Assembly (NCBI GenBank): GCA_023457235.1
Contig: JAEWMK010000262.1
Span: forward strand, 1-17,779
Origin: Bacillota bacterium
GTDB taxonomy: Bacteria; Bacillota; Bacilli; Bacillales; Bacillaceae_J
Length of the DNA: 17,779 nucleotides
Direction: 5' to 3'
Below are positions 7,450 through 13,441 of this stretch, in pieces. Position numbers and translations under genes: made by a program. Under the pieces are notes generated by a model. It was not told where the DNA came from, made no database searches, and was given only the letters and a program-made list of their open reading frames with translations. The stretch's first letter is position 1, and each line of letters opens with the position of its first letter.

Positions 7450-7518
7450 CCTCATAGTCCGATCATTTACGGTAATCGGGTAGAAACTTTCGGGCCTTAT
7501 TCCCAATGATATATGAGG
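7450..7518 (-). ncRNA. Guanine-sensing purine riboswitch aptamer
   Basis: On the minus strand the aptamer is closed by P1 (CCTCATA with TATGAGG). P2 (TTGGG/CCCGA) encloses an AATAAGG loop, J2/3 carries GAAAGTTTCTACC, and P3 (CCGATTA side with TGATCGG) encloses the conserved ACCGTAAAT loop. J3/1 reads ACTA before P1, so the base equivalent to position 74 is C. In this RNA class that specifies guanine/hypoxanthine, whereas adenine aptamers have U. It sits about 20 nt after the predicted transcription start and controls the terminator at 7316-7376. High guanine should stop transcription before purE, as known for the B. subtilis pur leader. Confidence 0.96.
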
Positions 7519-7547
7519 CGATGTTGGCTTTTCATTTTACCTTCTTA

Positions 7548-7577
7548 ATTTTAACAAGTAATTCTTAAAAATGTCAA
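7548..7577 (-). promoter_or_regulatory. Sigma-A promoter of the pur operon
   Basis: On the minus strand a perfect -35 TTGACA (7572-7577) is followed after 18 bases by TAAAAT (7548-7553) as -10. An alternative -10, TTAAAA, would have a 17-base spacer. Transcription should start near 7541, some 20 nt before the riboswitch aptamer. The upstream PurBoxes end next to the -35. Confidence 0.8.
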
Positions 7578-7579
7578 CA

Positions 7580-7624
7580 AATATCGAACAATATTATTTT
7601 ATCAAGATTTTAATGTTCGGTTTT
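7580..7624 (-). promoter_or_regulatory. Tandem PurBoxes (PurR operator) of the pur operon
   Basis: Two inverted PurBoxes are visible. Box 1 on the minus strand (7612-7624) reads AAAACCGAACATT, a full match to AWWWCCGAACWWT. Box 2 on the + strand (7580-7592) reads AATATCGAACAAT, with one mismatch. They are separated by 19 bases and lie at roughly -40 to -83 relative to the predicted start, close to the B. subtilis purE arrangement. In that species PurR binds here and PRPP relieves repression. The purR gene itself is not in the window. Box 1 lies inside the last codons of the upstream NETI gene. Confidence 0.87.
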
Positions 7625-7843
7625 TGCTTCAGTTATTTTCTCTTGTTTCAATATACCTTCAAACACTATTTTTTGCTTATGGACCTTTTGAACGATTGTT
7701 TTTCCTTCTTTTACCTCGATAAATACTGGCTCTTCCATTCGCCTTACCGGCTGGTAGCCCTCTTTATCCATTCTGTCTAAACAATCGGAAATACTCTCAT
7801 TATCCTCAACTTCAAACCTTTTCTTTTTTGGTTTATCGCTCAT
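7610..7843 (-). CDS. yebG: NETI motif-containing small protein (YebG-like)
   Basis: This 77-residue protein begins MSDKPKKKRFEVEDNESI. It carries the features of the NETI-motif family: a basic N terminus, FEVEDNESISDCLDRMDKEGYQPVRRMEEPVF (NESI in place of NETI) and a lysine-rich tail. The function of the family is not known to me. I chose the ATG at 7843 rather than an in-frame upstream start at 7879. It has AAAGGGAGA nine to ten bases upstream, overlaps the preceding gene as ATGA, and gives the family's usual N terminus. The same neighbour occupies this position upstream of purE in B. subtilis. The last codons (K-T-E-H-stop) are also PurBox 1 of the pur operator. No terminator is seen before the pur promoter. 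Confidence 0.88.
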   Translation of the reverse strand: MSDKPKKKRFEVEDNESISDCLDRMDKEGYQPVRRMEEPVFIEVKEGKTIVQKVHKQKIVFEGILKQEKITEAKTEH

Positions 7844-8382
7844 TGACCTAATCTCCCTTTTCGAACTGATTTCACCCAAAAACCGCCATAAATTGTTTTA
7901 GGTTCATAGGCAATGATAAATGCTTTTGGATCAATTTCTTTAATTAATTTGTATAAGGATTCTTCATACTTTCTTGGTGTTAAAATTTGCATGGCAAGCC
8001 GGTCTCCTTCCATCCCGTAAGCCATCCAGCTTGTCACACCATATCCTTTTTCTCTAAGCAGCTTTGTGAAAGGCTTTTCCCACTCATTGGAAATTACATT
8101 CACGGTAATATAACCTAGCGCTAATTTTTCTTCGATCTTCATGCCTACTAAAACCCCTAAAGCATATCCCACGGCATAAGCAATCAAATTCTGAATTTGA
8201 TCCAGATTGTCCAGCACTAGACCTAAACCAACTACATAAATAACAACTTCAACTGAGCTAATCGTAGCTGCAAGGTACCTCTGACCCTTTAACGTTAAAA
8301 TCATTCGAATTGTAAAAAATGATACATAGACGATATTAATGGTAAGAATAATAGCAACCATCACAACGGAGTTTTGTAGCAT
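7840..8382 (-). CDS. yebE: DUF2179/DUF5698 membrane protein (YebE-like)
   Basis: This 180-residue protein has about three N-terminal membrane segments: VVMVAIILTINIVYVSFFTI, then a segment around YVVGLGLVL, then IAYAVGYALGVLVGMKI. A soluble C-terminal domain of about 90 residues has the GYGVTSWMAYGMEGDRLAMQILTPRKYEESLYKLIKEIDPKAF pattern of DUF2179. The layout matches B. subtilis YebE, found at the same place upstream of yebG and purE. DUF2179 domains are thought to bind small ligands, possibly nucleotides, but this is not proven and the sequence here does not settle it. The ATG at 8382 follows AGGTGG with 9-nt spacing. It overlaps the NETI gene by 4 nt, so the two are likely cotranslated. 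Confidence 0.88.
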   Translation of the reverse strand: MLQNSVVMVAIILTINIVYVSFFTIRMILTLKGQRYLAATISSVEVVIYVVGLGLVLDNLDQIQNLIAYAVGYALGVLVGMKIEEKLALGYITVNVISNEWEKPFTKLLREKGYGVTSWMAYGMEGDRLAMQILTPRKYEESLYKLIKEIDPKAFIIAYEPKTIYGGFWVKSVRKGRLGQ

Positions 8383-8550
8383 TTGGAAATTCCACCTTAC
8401 CTAATGGTTTATTCTCCCTATTCTACAACATTCGACTATTTAAGAAAAGGAATCCTCCTCATCATTCATTTTAACCGAAAAGACCCTGTTAATTAGTACC
8501 AATTTGTCACAGATATCTGACATTAGGAACTGCTACCGAATAAAGTTATT

Positions 8551-8578
8551 CACCCATTTTCATGAATTTCATATGATA
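8551..8578 (+). promoter_or_regulatory. Candidate sigma-K (mother-cell sporulation) promoter for the Hsp20 gene
   Basis: CATATGATA (8570-8578) matches the sigma-K/sigma-E -10 pattern CATANNNTA exactly. CACC lies at 8551-8554, 15 bases upstream, where the short -35 (mACm) of sigma-K is expected. The start codon is 41 bases downstream. There is no good sigma-A pair in this gap. The remaining part of the 8383-8618 divergent region shows a 10-bp palindrome CAGATATCTG but nothing else I can name. Confidence 0.55.
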
Positions 8579-8618
8579 AAAAATAGAATAGCAAGAGCAG
8601 GAAGGGAGCTTAAATCTT

Positions 8619-9053
8619 ATGGACCCATTTAAAAATTGGCAGGAATGGCATAAAAATATTGATGCTTTTTTAGGTGACGGTTTTTTAAGCAGTTTTGAAA
8701 ACATCCTTCACTATAATCACTTCCCCCTTGTAAATGTATTTAAAACTGAAAATGAAATATTGGTATTGGCAAACATTCCTGGATTAAATGATATCAATAG
8801 CGTTGATGTATATATTGATTACCAGTCACTTGAATTAAAAGGAGATATTAATTTACGATATAAGGGGTATAACTTAGTTCAAGATGAGCTATTTAACGGC
8901 CATTTTGAACGAAGCATCGAATTGCCATATCCCGTTAAAGATGACAAAATAGATGCCATTTATCAAAATGGTTTACTTATTATCCACCTTCACCGCCTAA
9001 TACCAGATGATATGCGGCGACAAAAAATTTCCGTAAAAAAAATTGAGAATTAA
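8619..9053 (+). CDS. Small heat-shock (Hsp20/alpha-crystallin) family protein, possibly a spore protein
   Basis: This 144-residue protein has an N-terminal region rich in aromatic residues (MDPFKNWQEWHKNIDAFLG) and a compact alpha-crystallin domain from about residue 40 to 140. The domain runs from NVFKTENEILVLANIPGL, through a central strand YQSLELKGDI and ERSIELPYPV, to the diagnostic AIYQNGLLIIHL (A-x-x-x-N-G-L-L). Members act as ATP-independent chaperones, and some Bacillus versions (CotM, GerT) are spore coat or germination proteins. A possible sigma-K promoter upstream makes the spore role attractive, but this is inference. AGGAAGGGAGC precedes the ATG. It is the only + strand gene. Its stop codon TAA is the start of a family 2 repeat (AATTAATCAAAT). 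Confidence 0.85.
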   Translation: MDPFKNWQEWHKNIDAFLGDGFLSSFENILHYNHFPLVNVFKTENEILVLANIPGLNDINSVDVYIDYQSLELKGDINLRYKGYNLVQDELFNGHFERSIELPYPVKDDKIDAIYQNGLLIIHLHRLIPDDMRRQKISVKKIEN

Positions 9054-9143
9054 TCAAATGCGCCTTGGCGTATTTGCGCCCAGATTTTTTCGAGCAAGCT
9101 CGAAAAACCACCTTTTAAAATCTGAGGCATCCGCCGGAGGCTT
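9048..9143. repeat. Structured dispersed repeat, family 2, copy 2 (96 bp), at the Hsp20 stop codon
   Basis: This is the partner of 7207-7302, ungapped over 96 bp. The fold is the same with changed bases: AAATGCGCC/GGCGTATTT (one G-T pair), closing stem CAGATTTT/AAAATCTG, inner hairpin TTTCGAGC-AA-GCTCGAAA. Six of the 13 differences form three paired exchanges that keep base pairing. The repeat edge AATTAATCAAAT contains the Hsp20 stop codon (9051-9053). It is followed, as in copy 1, by an A/T-rich inverted repeat, here perfect (ACTTTATTTAGC at 9145-9156 with GCTAAATAAAGT at 9166-9177). Confidence 0.85.
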
Positions 9144-9179
9144 AACTTTATTTAGCATGCTTTTGGCTAAATAAAGTAA

Positions 9180-9204
9180 AAAGATCTGACCGAGTCAGAT
9201 CTTT
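9180..9204. terminator. Bidirectional terminator between the convergent Hsp20 and yclQ genes
   Basis: AAAGATCTGAC and GTCAGATCTTT form an 11-bp perfect stem around CGA. On the + strand it is followed by TTATATATAT, and on the minus strand by TTTTTACTTTATTT. It can serve the + strand Hsp20 gene and the minus strand yclQ gene, which ends 37 nt away. Confidence 0.8.
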
Positions 9205-9240
9205 TATATATATTGTGGGGGGTAATCATCATGGATTTTA

Positions 9241-10269
9241 TTATTTTAATTCAGCTAAAACTTCTTCGATTTTTGCCAACTCAGATTGTAAGCCGCCACC
9301 ACTTAAGTACCATAGTGGACCGTCTAAGTATACAATTCTATTGTTTTTGAATGCTTCTGTTTTCTTAATGATTTCATTTTCCATATCAGCTTTGATATTT
9401 GATTCTACACCTGTTGCAGCTGTACGATCGATTACGAATAATACTTGTGGATTAAATTCTAATATAGCTTCAAAACCAAAGTTAGAACCGTGTGAAGAAG
9501 CTTCGATATCCTCTGTTACTGGTTTAAAACCATATTTTTCATACATATACCCGAAACGAGAGTTAGTTGCAAAACCAGACAATTTGCCTTCGTTATACAT
9601 TGTTACTAAAGTTGTTTCATAGTTGCCTGCTAAAGTATTGATTTCTGCTAAAGCTGCATCGATTTTCGCAATATATTCTTCAGCTTCTTTTTCCTTATCG
9701 AACATTTTAGCTGCAACATCTACAGAAGCTAAGAATGTATTCCAATAGTCATCCTGGGAAGTACCAACGAATACTACAGGTGCGATTTCTTTTAATTCAT
9801 CATAATATGTAGCTTGTCGACCAGAAATAAAAATTACATCCGGACCAATTTCAGCGATATCTTCAAGTAACGGCTCCTTTAAAGTACCAATATTTACATA
9901 TTTATCATCTGAGAATTCTTCAAGGTGAGCAGGTAAAGTAGAATCCTTAGCAACCCCTGCCACTCCTTCTACACCAAGTGCTTCCAACGTATCTAAGAAG
10001 CCATAATCAAATACGACCATCTTTTCCGGCATAGCTTCAAATGTTACATCTTCAAAGTTAACTGTACCCGCTTCTTCGCTATCAGTTGAAGCAATTGTTG
10101 GAGATACAGTAAGTGGATAACTAGCACTTTGCTCCCCTGCCGCTTTAGTCTCTGTTGATTGCCCTTCAGTATTATTTGCATTTTCTGATGATGGCTCTTG
10201 ACCTGTACCACAAGCACCAAGCAACAAGGTCATCGCCAAAAGTGCACTAGTTAATTTCCATTTTTTCAT
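9241..10269 (-). CDS. yclQ: Siderophore ABC transporter substrate-binding lipoprotein (YclQ-like)
   Basis: This 342-residue lipoprotein should capture a ferric siderophore at the outer face of the membrane and pass it to YclN/YclO. MKKWKLTSALLAMTLLLGAC gives a short basic start, a hydrophobic segment and a lipobox with Cys20. A Thr/Ser/Glu-rich linker follows, and then the periplasmic-binding fold. Blocks shared with B. subtilis YclQ, the petrobactin-binding protein, include VVFDYGFLDTLEALGV, NIGTLKEP, the ASSHG motif, LFVIDRTAATG and LWYLSGGGLQS. Petrobactin as ligand is therefore inferred from similarity. I chose the ATG at 10269, with GGAGAGAG upstream, over a longer frame starting at 10338, because it gives a proper signal peptide and leaves the Fur box and promoter outside the coding region. 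It is transcribed from its own Fur-type promoter. Confidence 0.94.
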   Translation of the reverse strand: MKKWKLTSALLAMTLLLGACGTGQEPSSENANNTEGQSTETKAAGEQSASYPLTVSPTIASTDSEEAGTVNFEDVTFEAMPEKMVVFDYGFLDTLEALGVEGVAGVAKDSTLPAHLEEFSDDKYVNIGTLKEPLLEDIAEIGPDVIFISGRQATYYDELKEIAPVVFVGTSQDDYWNTFLASVDVAAKMFDKEKEAEEYIAKIDAALAEINTLAGNYETTLVTMYNEGKLSGFATNSRFGYMYEKYGFKPVTEDIEASSHGSNFGFEAILEFNPQVLFVIDRTAATGVESNIKADMENEIIKKTEAFKNNRIVYLDGPLWYLSGGGLQSELAKIEEVLAELK

Positions 10270-10313
10270 GTAATTCTCTCTCTCCTTTAAGCATTTGTAT
10301 TTCTTTTTAAGAA

Positions 10314-10372
10314 TGATAATCGTTATCACTGATAACAATTCTCATTATAACTTGATAAGCTATTTCAGTCAA
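10314..10372 (-). promoter_or_regulatory. Fur-controlled promoter of yclQ
   Basis: On the minus strand, -35 TTGACT (10367-10372), a 17-base spacer and -10 TATAAT (10344-10349) form a strong sigma-A promoter. Immediately downstream is TGATAATCGTTATCA (10314-10328), one base away from the 7-1-7 Fur consensus TGATAATNATTATCA. A weaker overlapping 7-1-7 site (TGATAACAATTCTCA, 10330-10344, two mismatches) touches the -10. Iron-loaded Fur should block this promoter. Confidence 0.87.
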
Positions 10373-10404
10373 TACTGTTTTTATATTATTTTCCATTATA
10401 AATT

Positions 10405-10436
10405 TAAAAAAGACCTAAAGAGTTTTTCTTTAGGTC
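10405..10436 (-). terminator. Terminator downstream of yclNOP
   Basis: On the minus strand GACCTAAAGA and TCTTTAGGTC make a perfect 10-bp stem with a 5-base loop, followed by TTTTTT. It lies about 200 nt after yclP, beyond the family 1 repeat and before the yclQ promoter, so it separates the two transcription units. Confidence 0.85.
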
Positions 10437-10480
10437 CAAATGTTCTTAAAAGTAAAGAAAGTGTATAATTTTGTACATCT

Positions 10481-10635
10481 TTGTCTAGCTCCAGCGCCTA
10501 TCACCTAGCAAACTTCAGGACTCCTCCCTACGATAAGTCAACTAAGAATTGCTAACGCAATTCAAGTTTCCTTTATCTCAGTCGAAGTCCCTCCAGTTTG
10601 TACGGTGATGATCAAGGCGCTTGCGCTTTTCTCAT
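10481..10635 (-). repeat. Structured dispersed repeat, family 1, copy B (about 155 bp) after yclP
   Basis: This is the partner of 4099-4252. The ends AGCGCCTATCACC and GGTGAT...AGGCGCT pair, extended by CAAACT with AGTTTG. GGACT pairs with AGTCC where copy A has GCTCA with TGAGC, and the centre is a perfect GAATTGC-TAAC-GCAATTC hairpin. The unpaired blocks CTCCCTACGATAAGTCAAC and TCCTTTATCTCAGTCGA are the same in both copies. Read on the minus strand, the element starts at the yclP stop codon (ATATGAGAAAAGCG). Together with the yclNOP terminator and the yclQ promoter it fills the 362-nt gap 10270-10631. Confidence 0.87.
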
Positions 10636-11402
10636 ATAGCATGGGAATCGAAGTATACACAAATCCTGCATCCATTTTGTTCTTGGATTGGGATATCCAT
10701 ATCGTAAATTTCACGTAGGGATTCAGAATTTATGATTTCATGGGTTGGCCCATCTTTTACAAGCCGGCCATTTTTCAACGCAACAATTCGATCTGAATAA
10801 ACAGATGCAAAGTTAATGTCGTGCAACACTATGACAACTGTCTTTCCAAGCTCATCCACAAGCTTTCGCAAGATTTTCATAATTTGGACAGAGTGCTTCA
10901 TATCCAAGTTATTTAAAGGTTCGTCTAGCAATATATAGTCCGTATCTTGAGCAATTACCATCGAAATAAACGCTCTTTGTTTCTGACCACCTGATAGTTC
11001 ATCCATAAACTTATCTTGCATATCAGTTAAGTTCATATATTCCAGCGCTTGGTTAACATATTTTTCATCTTCTGGTGTCAAGCGCCCTTTTGAATACGGA
11101 TAGCGGCCAAATGAGACAAGCTCCCTTACTGTTAAACGAACATTCATAAAGTTCGATTGTTTTAAGATTGAAATCCGCTTAGCAAATTCAGAGGACTTCC
11201 ACTTTTTCACGTTATTTTTATCAAGTAAAACTTCCCCTGTATCTGCCTCTAATAATCGGCTCACCATCGATAGAAGTGTAGATTTACCTGCACCGTTAGG
11301 CCCAATAAATGATGTAATCGCCCCAGGTTTTATTGTAACTGATACATCCTCTACAACAGGCTTTTTACCAAATCGCTTCGTTAATCCCTTCAGTTCAATC
11401 AT
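10632..11402 (-). CDS. yclP: Siderophore ABC transporter ATPase (YclP-like)
   Basis: This 256-residue cytoplasmic ATPase powers the YclN/YclO permease. The canonical order of motifs is present: Walker A GPNGAGKST at 34-42, Q-loop Gln82 in LKQSN, signature LSGGQKQR at 136-143, Walker B YILLDEP at 156-162, and the switch His194 in VLHDINFAS. These are the hallmarks of FecE/FepC-type importer ATPases, and all key residues are present. The ATG at 11402 overlaps the yclO stop by 4 nt (ATGA), so the two are translationally coupled. The C terminus ends VYFDSHAI, with the stop codon falling in the first bases of a family 1 repeat. The last few residues may therefore have been altered by the repeat. 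Confidence 0.95.
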   Translation of the reverse strand: MIELKGLTKRFGKKPVVEDVSVTIKPGAITSFIGPNGAGKSTLLSMVSRLLEADTGEVLLDKNNVKKWKSSEFAKRISILKQSNFMNVRLTVRELVSFGRYPYSKGRLTPEDEKYVNQALEYMNLTDMQDKFMDELSGGQKQRAFISMVIAQDTDYILLDEPLNNLDMKHSVQIMKILRKLVDELGKTVVIVLHDINFASVYSDRIVALKNGRLVKDGPTHEIINSESLREIYDMDIPIQEQNGCRICVYFDSHAI

Positions 11403-12352
11403 CCGGCTGCCCTACTTTCTTTTAATAATAGGTAAATAAAGTAAATACCACCAATAAAGTTAATAATCACGCTTAGTGTCGTACGCAATTCAAAAATATG
11501 CTCAACAAGGAATTGCCCACCGACTAAAGCAATAATACTAATCAAACTAGCACCTAAAATTAGCACTGAGTGCTTATAGGATGATAAATATTGATATGAA
11601 AGATTAGCCACAATTAAGCCCAAGAATGTTATTGGTCCCACTAATGCAGTTGATGTTGCAATTAATACCGATGATAAAATTAAAATATTCATCACCATAC
11701 GGTCATAATTTACCCCAAGGTTAATCGCATTTTCACGACCAAGTGACATAACATCTAGTTTACCCATAATCCGATAACCATAGATAAAGGAAAGGAGTAA
11801 AATTCCCATTGCAATATATAATAACTCTACCTTCACGTTTGTAAAACTCGCGAATAATCGATTTTGCAGGCTTAAATATTCTAATGGATCAATTAGCACC
11901 TGCAAAAAAGTAACCATACTTCCTAAAAGCGTTCCTAAAATGATCCCAATTAACAGTAGAAGATAAATCGGGTGCTTATCAGCCCGGAATAAGAAGCGGT
12001 ACAAAATTAGTGCAAACAGTACCATCGTAATAATGGCTGCACCGAAGTTTAAATAATAATTTAGCACCCAAACTGACATAGAACCTGCAAAAAAGTAAAT
12101 TAAAGTTTGAACAACTTCATACATCGAGTCAAGTCCCATTATGGAAGGTGATAAAATACGGTTTTGTGTAATGGTTTGGAACACTACGGTTGAGTATGCA
12201 ATGGCGACCCCTGTTATAATCATTGCACTAACTCTCATCATACGTCTTGGAAAGGCGTAATCAAACCCACCCTTTATATCATAAAATCCATATAATAAAA
12301 TACAAATGATAGAAATAACCGTCAATATTATTAGTTTTCTACTATTTCGCAT
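11399..12352 (-). CDS. yclO: Siderophore ABC transporter permease (YclO-like)
   Basis: This 317-residue integral membrane protein of the FecCD family pairs with YclN to form the transmembrane channel. It is hydrophobic throughout with about eight to nine membrane segments. It has the family landmarks SPSIMGLDSMYEVVQT near residue 75 and MSLGRENAINLGVNYDR followed by LVGPITFLGLIVANL, the cytoplasmic coupling region that meets the ATPase. The ATG at 12352 has AGGGGGAGAGC upstream and starts 11 nt inside the yclN gene. It overlaps yclP by 4 nt at its other end. The YclO rather than YclN assignment follows gene order and the missing SPTTAGTLDA motif. Confidence 0.93.
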   Translation of the reverse strand: MRNSRKLIILTVISIICILLYGFYDIKGGFDYAFPRRMMRVSAMIITGVAIAYSTVVFQTITQNRILSPSIMGLDSMYEVVQTLIYFFAGSMSVWVLNYYLNFGAAIITMVLFALILYRFLFRADKHPIYLLLLIGIILGTLLGSMVTFLQVLIDPLEYLSLQNRLFASFTNVKVELLYIAMGILLLSFIYGYRIMGKLDVMSLGRENAINLGVNYDRMVMNILILSSVLIATSTALVGPITFLGLIVANLSYQYLSSYKHSVLILGASLISIIALVGGQFLVEHIFELRTTLSVIINFIGGIYFIYLLLKESRAAG

Positions 12353-13295
12353 ATGCTCTCCCCCTAAATAACATAATTAAGAAGATCGCACTGCCGATTA
12401 CTGCCACCGTTACATTAACCGGTATTTCGTAAGGATGGATGATGATTCTCCCTAAAATATCACAGATTAATAGAAATACTATCCCTAATACCATTGTATG
12501 GGGTATTGTCTTTCTCAGGTTGTCCCCCAAATAAAGCGACACAATATTCGGTACGATAAGACCTAAAAACGGAATAACCCCAACAGTTAAGACAACTGTT
12601 GTTGAAATAATAGCTACTAGGATAAGACCTGAATTTAACACTAACTTATAACTTAAACCCAGGTTCTTGGCAAACTCTTCACCCATACCTGCGACTGTAA
12701 ATTTATTTGCAAAAAGATAAGCTAAAATAACAGCTGGAATACTTACATATAACAATTCATAGCGGCCAGCAATAACTAATGTGAAGCTTCCCATTAACCA
12801 TGATGAAATGTTTTGTAGAAGATCTGCCTCATAACCAAAAAATGTTGTAATCGCAGACAAAATATTCCCGTACATAATTCCAATTAATGGTACAAAAATA
12901 ACATCTTTAAATTTAATTCGATCTAAAATTTGCATAAACAGCAATGTTCCTAATAATGCAAACCCAAAGCTAAAAAGTATTTGTTGCATATACGTCACGT
13001 TCGTAAAGAACAGCATGGAGATTAATATTCCTAGTTTAGCTGCATCTAACGTACCCGCAGTTGTTGGCGACACAAATTTATTTCGGCTTAAAGACTGCAT
13101 AATTAGACCAGCAATACTCATACCTGCACCTGCCAAAATAATCGCCATTAAACGTGGAACTCTACTAACTAAGAAAATTTGTGTCTTGTCCGAATCCAAA
13201 TCGGCCAAGTCACTCACCTTGATATCAATCGCACCTAAAAATAATGATACAAATGACAGAACTATAGCTGTAATTATTAATACCCAAAGTCTCAT
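12342..13295 (-). CDS. yclN: Siderophore ABC transporter permease (YclN-like)
   Basis: This 317-residue FecCD-family permease is the first gene of the importer operon. Motifs shared with B. subtilis YclN include SRVPRLMAIILAGAGMSIAGLIMQ, SRNKFVSPTTAGTLDAAKLGI, YELLYVSIP, NKFTVAGMGEEFAKNLGL and TVGVIPFLGLIVPNIVSLYLGDN. About eight to nine membrane helices are seen. The ATG at 13295 follows GGGGATTAAAA. The mRNA leader carries a Fur box at 13334-13348, so expression should rise when iron is scarce. The final codons overlap the start of yclO by 11 nt. No biosynthetic genes for a siderophore lie nearby, so the importer may serve an imported or distantly encoded siderophore. Confidence 0.94.
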   Translation of the reverse strand: MRLWVLIITAIVLSFVSLFLGAIDIKVSDLADLDSDKTQIFLVSRVPRLMAIILAGAGMSIAGLIMQSLSRNKFVSPTTAGTLDAAKLGILISMLFFTNVTYMQQILFSFGFALLGTLLFMQILDRIKFKDVIFVPLIGIMYGNILSAITTFFGYEADLLQNISSWLMGSFTLVIAGRYELLYVSIPAVILAYLFANKFTVAGMGEEFAKNLGLSYKLVLNSGLILVAIISTTVVLTVGVIPFLGLIVPNIVSLYLGDNLRKTIPHTMVLGIVFLLICDILGRIIIHPYEIPVNVTVAVIGSAIFLIMLFRGRAYAK

Positions 13296-13333
13296 TTTTA
13301 ATCCCCATAACGTTTTTATTTCTCACAAACAAA

Positions 13334-13388
13334 TGATAACGATTATCATTACTAATCTAATTATATATAATAAATTTTCTAAAATCAA
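13334..13388 (-). promoter_or_regulatory. Fur-controlled promoter of yclNOP
   Basis: On the minus strand, -35 TTGATT (13383-13388), a 17-base spacer and -10 TATAAT (13360-13365) are followed by TGATAACGATTATCA at 13334-13348. That is one mismatch from the 7-1-7 Fur consensus, inside the larger symmetric AATGATAA-CGA-TTATCATT. The -35 lies 6 nt from the T-tract of the terminator of the upstream exporter operon. Confidence 0.87.
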
Positions 13389-13393
13389 CATAA

Positions 13394-13430
13394 TAAAAAA
13401 ACACACCAACATGACAATTGTTGATGTGTT
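13394..13430 (-). terminator. Terminator of the padR-ABC exporter operon
   Basis: On the minus strand AACACATCAACA and TGTTGGTGTGTT form a 12-bp stem (one G-T pair) around a 7-base loop, followed by TTTTTTATTA. It begins 11 nt after the stop codon of the second exporter gene. Confidence 0.88.
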
Positions 13431-13441
13431 AGACTTCCATT

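Noticed and set aside
8511..8520. Palindrome CAGATATCTG in the divergent yebE/Hsp20 gap.
   Set aside because: Ten bases of symmetry in an A/T-rich gap is weak, and it matches no operator I know.
9215..9622. A + strand reading frame of about 135 codons over the 3' end of yclQ, with GGGGGG and ATG near 9231.
   Set aside because: It lies antisense to well-conserved yclQ coding sequence, its translation shows no recognisable fold, and a terminator precedes it.
10461..10477. Imperfect palindrome TGTATAATTTTGTACA with a TATAAT, a possible + strand promoter into the repeat.
   Set aside because: No -35 at the right distance and no gene downstream on that strand; the symmetry is broken by mismatches.
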